A DNA stretch of 10,761 bases from Alteromonadaceae bacterium UBA2620 (GTDB taxonomy: Bacteria > Pseudomonadota > Gammaproteobacteria > Enterobacterales > Alteromonadaceae). The notes below the pieces were generated by a model. It was not told where the DNA came from, ran no database searches, and was given only the letters and a program-made list of their open reading frames with translations. The DNA lies in the NCBI GenBank assembly GCA_002339125.1, contig DDJQ01000085.1:1-10761 (forward strand), in the 5' to 3' direction. A program made the translations under genes and the position numbers. Shown here piece after piece: positions 7,031 to 10,761 of the stretch. Each line of letters begins with the position of its first letter. The first letter of the stretch is position 1.

Positions 7031-7417
7031 ATGGTAGTTATTTACGGAATTAACAAACATCTCAACCCGATAAAGCGCGAATTGTCTGAGGCTATCCACG
7101 CCTGCATGCAATCGGTTCTGGGTATGCCTGAAAAAAAACGGGCACATCGAATTGTACCGCTTGATGAAAGTGATTTTTTCTATCCGGGTGGCAGAACAGA
7201 GGCATATACCGTCATCGAAATTAATATGATGAAGGGCAGAACGCCAGAAACACAAAAGGCGCTGATCAAAGCGTTATTTAAGACCATTTCCTCTACTGTG
7301 GGTATTTCGCCTGTCGATATTGAAATCACCATCAAGGAGCAGGAAAAATATCAATGGGGATTTCGTGGTATGACCGGTGACGAAGCGGCGGATTTACAAT
7401 ATAAAGTAGATGTCTGA
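7031..7417 (+). CDS. Tautomerase-superfamily protein lacking the N-terminal proline
   Basis: The 128-residue product matches the Tautomerase_2-like (MIF/4-OT superfamily) layout: first strand VVIYGI, then HLNPIKRELSEAIH (10-23), HRIVPLDESDFFYPGGR (39-55), YTVIEINMMKGR (59-70), TQKALIKALF (74-83) and the C-terminal GISPVDIEITI (91-101) with GFRGMTGDEA (110-119). Superfamily enzymes use Pro1, exposed after Met removal, as general base. Here the second codon is GTA (Val). An in-frame TAA lies 12 nt upstream (7019-7021), with no start codon between it and the ATG, so no upstream start can restore a proline. The protein is therefore either an atypical tautomerase or non-catalytic. AGGACAGG just upstream is a good ribosome site. 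The gap before it carries a direct repeat. Confidence 0.9.
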   Translation: MVVIYGINKHLNPIKRELSEAIHACMQSVLGMPEKKRAHRIVPLDESDFFYPGGRTEAYTVIEINMMKGRTPETQKALIKALFKTISSTVGISPVDIEITIKEQEKYQWGFRGMTGDEAADLQYKVDV

Positions 7418-7426
7418 TCACTGTTC

Positions 7427-7447
7427 AGAGCCTGAATCATCAGCTCT
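7427..7447 (+). terminator. Bulged hairpin after the tautomerase gene, possible terminator
   Basis: AGAG(C)CTGA pairs with TCAGCTCT around an ATCA loop, an 8-bp stem with one bulged base, starting 9 nt after the stop codon. The following CATTGGTTT is a poor U-tract, so termination strength is doubtful. Confidence 0.3.
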
Positions 7448-7493
7448 CATTGGTTTAGCACCGGTTTTTCCATAGCAACAACAGGACAATTGC

Positions 7494-7850
7494 TTGTTTC
7501 CATTATTATTTATAGTCGCCAACTTTGCCGGCAATTTTACGGGTTTTCGAATTACCCTTAGATTACTAAAGGTCACTGAGCAGCTAAATAAACGGAGCCT
7601 GATGCTTACCTGCGCTTTTCTGACAGTACAGGTTATTGCGAGCTTGTTGATTTACTATTCGGGCCTGGTAGAGCCCGCCGGCACGATCCTGTCGATAGTG
7701 TTATTCAGCTTTGTGTTAAGAAAATTTCTTGTTCTCAAACTCTGGCAGGTAATTGTTATACCCATTGGGGTTTCTTTGCTATCGTCGTTTATTCTGGCGG
7801 TAACATTATTATTGTATTTGAGTTTTTTTGATTCAGTTTCGCCGAGCTAA
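7494..7850 (+). CDS. Hypothetical membrane protein
   Basis: This 118-residue, strongly hydrophobic protein has spans at about 1-18, 35-56, 62-76 and 84-111, and short basic loops (RLLKVTEQLNKR, 23-34, and LRKF, 75-78) that suggest a cytoplasmic first loop. No family is recognised. The start is TTG at 7494, supported by AGGA (7483-7486) 7 nt upstream; no in-frame ATG is available at this end, and the first downstream Met (residue 37) would cut off the first span. The gene follows the tautomerase by 76 nt. Composition is AT-rich. Function unknown. Confidence 0.62.
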   Translation: MFPLLFIVANFAGNFTGFRITLRLLKVTEQLNKRSLMLTCAFLTVQVIASLLIYYSGLVEPAGTILSIVLFSFVLRKFLVLKLWQVIVIPIGVSLLSSFILAVTLLLYLSFFDSVSPS

Positions 7851-7861
7851 TCAAGCGGTAA

Positions 7862-7891
7862 TTGACAATCAGTCCCCTGGGGCAGTTTAAA
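7862..7891 (+). promoter_or_regulatory. Candidate sigma-70 promoter for the 7951 gene
   Basis: A perfect -35 hexamer TTGACA (7862-7867) is followed after 18 nt by TTTAAA (7886-7891), which matches the -10 consensus at 4 of 6 positions. Transcription would begin near 7898, giving a leader of about 50 nt with an inverted repeat in it. The spacer contains the palindrome CCCCTGGGG (7874-7882). Confidence 0.38.
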
Positions 7892-7900
7892 ACAGGATAC

Positions 7901-7922
7901 AGTCGTGATTAGCTATACGACT
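7901..7922 (+). repeat. Perfect 6-bp inverted repeat in the leader of the 7951 gene
   Basis: AGTCGT (7901-7906) and ACGACT (7917-7922) are exact reverse complements around a 10-nt loop containing TAGCTA. It could form an mRNA stem-loop just after the candidate start site, or be a protein binding site. It lies 28 nt before the start codon. Confidence 0.4.
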
Positions 7923-7950
7923 CAAACGGAATGATAAGGATTATTACTTC

Positions 7951-8163
7951 ATGAAAGTATTGTTTACTTTCCTGATAGTCATGGTGATGATAGAAAAGCT
8001 CGCCGGATTAATGGGATCCGCTTTTTTTGATATTTCCATATTTACAATATCCTCATTAACCGATTTGTTTCACTATTTCACTAAGCTGATGGTTTTAGTA
8101 ATTGTTTACCTGATCATCGATAAGATATTTAGCGCGTTAAATAAAACAAAAACGACAGTATAG
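7951..8163 (+). CDS. Tiny two-span membrane protein
   Basis: The 70-residue product is nearly all hydrophobic: a first span at about 3-23, a connecting segment rich in Phe, Ser and Thr (24-44), a second span at 45-60 and a basic tail (NKTKTTV). No family is recognised. AAGGAT about 10 nt before the ATG at 7951 is an acceptable ribosome site. A candidate promoter and leader stem-loop precede it, supporting that it is expressed. The next gene begins 17 nt after the stop, so the two are probably co-transcribed. The coding sequence is among the most AT-rich in the window. Confidence 0.6.
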   Translation: MKVLFTFLIVMVMIEKLAGLMGSAFFDISIFTISSLTDLFHYFTKLMVLVIVYLIIDKIFSALNKTKTTV

Positions 8164-8180
8164 CCGCGGTTAAACAGGGA

Positions 8181-8501
8181 GTGAAAACAGGCGTTGTGAG
8201 TTGTCACCAGTTGAAACAACATAACCGCGTGCAGTTAAGCTTTCCCTCTATAGTGAAGATATTTGCGGTGTTTGCGATATCTCTCGATCTATTTTTTTGC
8301 TGTTTTTATACACTGTTCCTATTGTTAGGTATTGAAGCGCCTGCACCTGGTGCGTTTTTCGTCGCCTTGCTGGCTATGCCCCTTCTTTTTATAGTATTCG
8401 CAGCATTAGGATACCCGTTTTTTACTCTGTTAAACCGGGTTCGGGGTGGTTTGTTTTTAACGGTGTTACGTGGCAAAGAAAACTGTGTCGGTAAGTCATA
8501 A
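8181..8501 (+). CDS. Hypothetical two-span membrane protein
   Basis: This 106-residue protein has a polar N-terminus (residues 1-22), hydrophobic spans at about 27-50 and 58-85 separated by a proline-rich turn (IEAPAPGA, 51-58), and a basic tail. No family is recognised. The start is uncertain. GTG 8181 has a purine-rich stretch abutting it with no proper spacing, while in-frame GTG 8196 has AGGGAG about 14 nt upstream. The choice affects only the first five residues. It follows the tiny membrane protein by 17 nt, and both could act together. Confidence 0.55.
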   Translation: MKTGVVSCHQLKQHNRVQLSFPSIVKIFAVFAISLDLFFCCFYTLFLLLGIEAPAPGAFFVALLAMPLLFIVFAALGYPFFTLLNRVRGGLFLTVLRGKENCVGKS

Positions 8502-8508
8502 AGTTATT

Positions 8509-8586
8509 GTTACCGAGTGTTTTTAGTCGCTGTCGGGTAACTGTCGGCTGGTTGTCGTTACCCACTAAGCCCCGGTGGTGTATAGT
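8509..8586 (+). promoter_or_regulatory. Candidate operator/promoter region of the HTH-2TM regulator
   Basis: Alternating GTTACC (8509-8514), GGTAAC (8536-8541) and GTTACC (8557-8562) lie in the 118 nt before the regulator. The last two extend to a perfect 7-bp inverted repeat, GGGTAAC (8535-8541) and GTTACCC (8557-8563), around 15 nt. Three TGTCG copies are interleaved (8531, 8542, 8553). A TATAGT -10-like hexamer at 8581-8586 follows. This arrangement would suit autoregulation by the adjacent XRE protein, but no binding data are implied. Confidence 0.35.
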
Positions 8587-8619
8587 GTTACGGCATTCAC
8601 AACAATAAAGAGAATATCT

Positions 8620-9126
8620 GTGAAATCATTAAGACTCACCCGGCACTGGTCGCAGGAACAACTGGCGCAATTAAGCAATTTAAACGTTCGCACAATCCAA
8701 CGGGTCGAAAAAGGCGAGGGCGCTGGTTTGGAAACGCTCAAATCGCTGGCATCCGTATTTGAAATCTCTGTGGATGAGCTCAAGTCCGTGATTGAGCAGG
8801 ATAATCAGTCAGGGGATGAAGAAAGTTTGTGCTCTGAACACGGCAAAGAAATGCATGAACAAGCCAAGGCAAAGGTAAAAGCGATCAGGTATTTTTATGC
8901 TTTCACGGCTTTTTTAGTCACAGTATTTGTATTGTTTTTGCTGCCAAACTATAACGGTGGGGAGAATACCGGTCCATTGATTGTGGTCTTCTTATCGTTT
9001 GCTACGCTAGTTGCGGGCCTGGCGATTTATGTTTTTGAGCCCTTTGGTGCCAAATGGGAAAAAGCAAAAGTCTCTAAAATAGTGCAGCAGCAAAACCAAC
9101 AGCGTCGCCTGGACAACAAACACTAA
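8620..9126 (+). CDS. XRE-family transcriptional regulator fused to a 2TM domain
   Basis: From GTG 8620 the protein has 168 residues. A helix-turn-helix domain covers about 2-57, with RHWSQEQLAQLSNLNVRTIQ (8-27) followed by VEKGEG, the standard XRE pattern. A polar linker (58-90) leads to two membrane spans at 91-109 and 118-138, then a cytoplasmic KWEKAKVSKI segment (145-154) typical of the 2TM family. The DNA-binding domain is therefore tethered to the inner membrane, suggesting regulation by a membrane event. An upstream in-frame start at 8575 adds 15 residues that do not resemble the family and would lie over the TATAGT promoter element, so I choose 8620, with AAGAGA about 8 nt upstream. 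Targets are unknown; GTTACC elements upstream suggest autoregulation. Confidence 0.85.
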   Translation: MKSLRLTRHWSQEQLAQLSNLNVRTIQRVEKGEGAGLETLKSLASVFEISVDELKSVIEQDNQSGDEESLCSEHGKEMHEQAKAKVKAIRYFYAFTAFLVTVFVLFLLPNYNGGENTGPLIVVFLSFATLVAGLAIYVFEPFGAKWEKAKVSKIVQQQNQQRRLDNKH

Positions 9127-9191
9127 ACTCTGGTGTTTAACACTTCATGTGGTTAGGTAGTCATTAACTGATAAGGGACTTTCAGCAAGTA

Positions 9192-9740
9192 ATGGAAATT
9201 ATTTTAGTGCGTCATGGCCGACCGCAAAAAGCCGGTAACGCGCTGCTGAATGCTGCGGGATTTGCCAACTGGGTGAAAAACTATAATCATTCATTGGTTT
9301 CAGATCAGAGTCTGCCCTGTAAGTTTAGTCAGGCGAAATATAACGAGCACTATCTTGTTTCGAGCGATCTGCCAAGAGCCGTGCATAGTTGCTCAATATT
9401 TTCCGGTAGTCCGCCTCATTACCAGTCCAGGCTATTTCGTGAGATGGACATACCTCGCTATAAACTGCCTTTTACCATCAGGGCATGGAGCTGGGTTTAT
9501 CTTAACCGAGCGTTATGGACGCTGGGTAAAAATGGGCGTTTTGAGTCTTATGCTCAGGCCAGAAAACGCGCACAGCTGGCCGCAAGAGAGCTGATTGCTT
9601 TAGCGCAACAACACGATAAAATCATCCTGTTTTCACACGGCTATCTGATTCTCCACATAAGAAAACACCTTCGTCGCTATGGGCTAACGCAACTCCAAAA
9701 ATCAAACAGCTACTGGGGTGTTTCGGCTTTTAAAGATTAA
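9192..9740 (+). CDS. Histidine phosphatase superfamily protein (phosphoglycerate-mutase-like)
   Basis: The 182-residue protein starts MEIILVRHGRP, placing the phosphorylated His8 in the RHG motif (7-9). The other active-site residues are present: Arg62 in SSDLPRA (57-63), Glu84 in REMDIP as the likely proton donor, and His149 in FSHGYL. The length fits the small one-domain phosphatases (SixA/CobC/YhfR-like) rather than cofactor-dependent glycolytic mutase. It probably removes phosphate from a small molecule or protein; the substrate is not predictable. No good ribosome site lies close to the ATG at 9192 (AAGGGA is about 14 nt away), but the RHG motif requires a start here. It follows the regulator by 65 nt. 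Confidence 0.9.
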   Translation: MEIILVRHGRPQKAGNALLNAAGFANWVKNYNHSLVSDQSLPCKFSQAKYNEHYLVSSDLPRAVHSCSIFSGSPPHYQSRLFREMDIPRYKLPFTIRAWSWVYLNRALWTLGKNGRFESYAQARKRAQLAARELIALAQQHDKIILFSHGYLILHIRKHLRRYGLTQLQKSNSYWGVSAFKD

Positions 9741-9793
9741 CTACTGTTTAGCCTTATAGCTGTGATAGCCTCAATTTAACCGGTGTTTGAGCG

Positions 9794-9813
9794 GCTCCCT
9801 GGGGGGCTTTGTT
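9794..9813 (+). terminator. Short hairpin with TTTGTT tail, possible weak terminator
   Basis: GCTCC (9794-9798) pairs with GGGGC (9803-9807), including one G-U pair, around CTGG and followed by TTTGTT. It lies between the phosphatase and the DUF1428 gene. The stem is only 5 bp, so this is a tentative call. Confidence 0.25.
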
Positions 9814-9839
9814 GACAGATCAGAATAAAGGAAACCACC

Positions 9840-10196
9840 ATGACTTATGTAGATGGCTACGTAATCCCGGTTTTAGCAGAGAATAAAGACAAATATATCG
9901 AGCAAGCTAAAATCGCCGCGAGCGTTTTTAAGGAACACGGGGTCATCGAGATTTATGAGAATTGGGGAGATGATGTTCCCGAGGGCGAAGTCACCTCGTT
10001 TTACAAGGCAGTGCAATGTAAAGAGGGAGAAGTGGTGGTGTTTTCGTGGGCGGTGTGGCCGTCCAAAGAAGCTCGGAATGAGGGCTGGAAGACGCTTATG
10101 GATGATCCCAGAATGCAACCCGACCCCAATAACCCCATGCCATTTGATGGCAAACGCCTTATCTACGGTGGGTTCTCTACTATTGTTCACGAGTAA
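9840..10196 (+). CDS. ybaA: DUF1428 family protein (YbaA-like)
   Basis: The 118-residue protein matches the E. coli YbaA/DUF1428 pattern over its whole length: YVDGYVIPV (3-11), a helix with YIEQAKIAASVFKEHG (19-34), ENWGDDVPEGEVTSFYKAV (40-58), EVVVFSWAVWPSKEAR (64-79), the DDPRMQ motif (88-93), MPFDGKRLIYGGF (100-112) and a short tail. The family adopts a dimeric alpha+beta barrel and has no established reaction, so the role is unknown. AAAGGAA (9827-9833) about 6 nt before the ATG is a strong ribosome site. A TTGACA at 9812 is too close to the start codon to be its -35 element. The length is as expected for the family. Confidence 0.92.
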   Translation: MTYVDGYVIPVLAENKDKYIEQAKIAASVFKEHGVIEIYENWGDDVPEGEVTSFYKAVQCKEGEVVVFSWAVWPSKEARNEGWKTLMDDPRMQPDPNNPMPFDGKRLIYGGFSTIVHE

Positions 10197-10250
10197 GCAG
10201 GGACTACTGTGTAGCCATTATTAATCGGCGATAAACGGAATTAACTAACA

Positions 10251-10712
10251 ATGAATATCTGGAACACTAACCAACTGGCCGCAGACTTAGCCAGTGAAGC
10301 ACTGAGTCAGCAACAAAAGGCTCAGTACTATATTGCCTGTTTTTATCTGCAGATAGCCGCCACGGTGTTACCGATGTATTTTCTGGGCTATTCCTATTAT
10401 CTGAATATTGTGACCTTTGCTTCCTATGTTGCAACACTGGCGGTTTTTCATGTGGGGGCTATGAGCGTTTATAAGGCGTGCTCTGGTTATAAGAAAGCCG
10501 GTGTACTCGATACTCTTGTGGTTCTGAGCTTACCGGTGTGCCTTAAAATACAGCTGGTTTACTGGCTGTCCTATGCGTTGATTGCGCTACTTTTTGCCGA
10601 ACAACAGTCAGCAGCCTATGTGTGGCTGATATACAGCTTTGTAGCCATGCCGGTAATGGTCTGGTGTCAGTTTTATTTGATTAAAAAGGCCGTTCAGCAA
10701 AATTATGCTTAG
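10251..10712 (+). CDS. Hypothetical multi-pass membrane protein (Yip1-like layout)
   Basis: This 153-residue protein has a soluble, Gln-rich N-terminus (1-23) followed by hydrophobic spans at about 25-44, 50-74, 86-115 (one or two spans) and 121-143, ending in a basic tail (IKKAVQQNYA). The N-terminal soluble helix plus four or five spans is reminiscent of small Yip1- or DUF-type membrane proteins, but no signature permits a family call. The ATG at 10251 has no clear ribosome site; the 54-nt gap from the DUF1428 gene suggests read-through transcription. It is the last gene before the strong terminator at the right edge, so it probably ends the transcription unit. Confidence 0.7.
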   Translation: MNIWNTNQLAADLASEALSQQQKAQYYIACFYLQIAATVLPMYFLGYSYYLNIVTFASYVATLAVFHVGAMSVYKACSGYKKAGVLDTLVVLSLPVCLKIQLVYWLSYALIALLFAEQQSAAYVWLIYSFVAMPVMVWCQFYLIKKAVQQNYA

Positions 10713-10733
10713 CCGGTTTACGGGTAATCAATC

Positions 10734-10761
10734 AAAAAAGGGAGCTGTTAACAGCTCCCTT
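10734..10761. terminator. Rho-independent terminator, probably bidirectional
   Basis: GGGAGCTG (10740-10747) and CAGCTCCC (10752-10759) form a perfect 8-bp stem with a TTAA loop. Six A's precede it (10734-10739) and T's begin at 10760, running into the window edge. It lies 22 nt after the last gene and would also terminate transcription arriving from the right. Confidence 0.82.

Noticed and set aside
3385..8541. Shared 11-mer TGTCGGGTAAC inside the 3060 gene and in the operator region
   Set aside because: A pair of identical 11-mers is expected by chance several times in a window of this size, and one copy is inside a coding region.
8575..8619. N-terminal extension of the XRE regulator from 8575
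   Set aside because: The extra 15 residues do not resemble the family and the region carries a TATAGT promoter-like box; GTG 8620 places the helix-turn-helix at its usual distance from the N-terminus.
9812..9839. TTGACA at 9812 as promoter of the DUF1428 gene
   Set aside because: A -10 element at normal spacing would fall on the start codon at 9840, leaving no leader or ribosome site.
2616..10250. Integron cassette array with attC sites in the intergenic gaps
   Set aside because: Isolated GTTRRRY or RYYYAAC matches occur (for example GTTAGGT near 2670 and 9155, GTTAAGC at 3981, GTTTAAC near 9136) but never as a pair at attC spacing with inner inverted arms, gap lengths do not recur, and no integrase is present.

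Overview
The window reads as a stretch of chromosome from a mid-GC gammaproteobacterium, most likely a marine Alteromonadales-type organism. This rests on overall protein character, codon use and family mix only; no rRNA, tRNA or species marker is present. There is no insertion sequence, integrase, CRISPR array or phage structural gene.

Layout. Positions 1-910 (minus strand) hold the first two thirds of a membrane-anchored diguanylate cyclase (c-di-GMP synthesis), cut by the window edge just before its GGDEF signature. Divergent from it, a MenA/UbiA-type prenyltransferase (1009-1914) overlaps a divergent SRAP/YedK-type gene (1899-2615) that acts on abasic-site DNA. From 2743 to 10712 every gene lies on the plus strand. 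These are small, mostly unrelated genes. The recognisable ones are an antibiotic-biosynthesis-monooxygenase-fold protein, a secreted or anchored alpha/beta hydrolase, an AAA_33-type P-loop kinase, a tautomerase-superfamily protein, an XRE regulator fused to a 2TM domain, a histidine phosphatase and a DUF1428/YbaA protein. Interleaved are seven small multi-pass or single-pass membrane proteins and one small exported protein that I cannot name. The block closes with a perfect hairpin terminator at the right edge.

How the genes work together. Only a few pairs look coupled: prenyltransferase/SRAP (16-nt overlap), the membrane proteins at 2743 and 3060 (14-nt gap), the hydrolase and kinase (47-nt gap), and the small membrane proteins at 7951 and 8181 (17-nt gap). 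Otherwise the region resembles a co-oriented accessory string of cassette-like genes. I looked for integron attC sites between the genes and did not find them.

Points most worth a second look are the tautomerase whose only possible start gives Met-Val instead of the catalytic Met-Pro, the alternating GTTACC/GGTAAC elements in front of the HTH-2TM regulator, the high share of non-ATG starts (8 of 18 plus-strand genes), and several uncharacterised cysteine-bearing membrane proteins.
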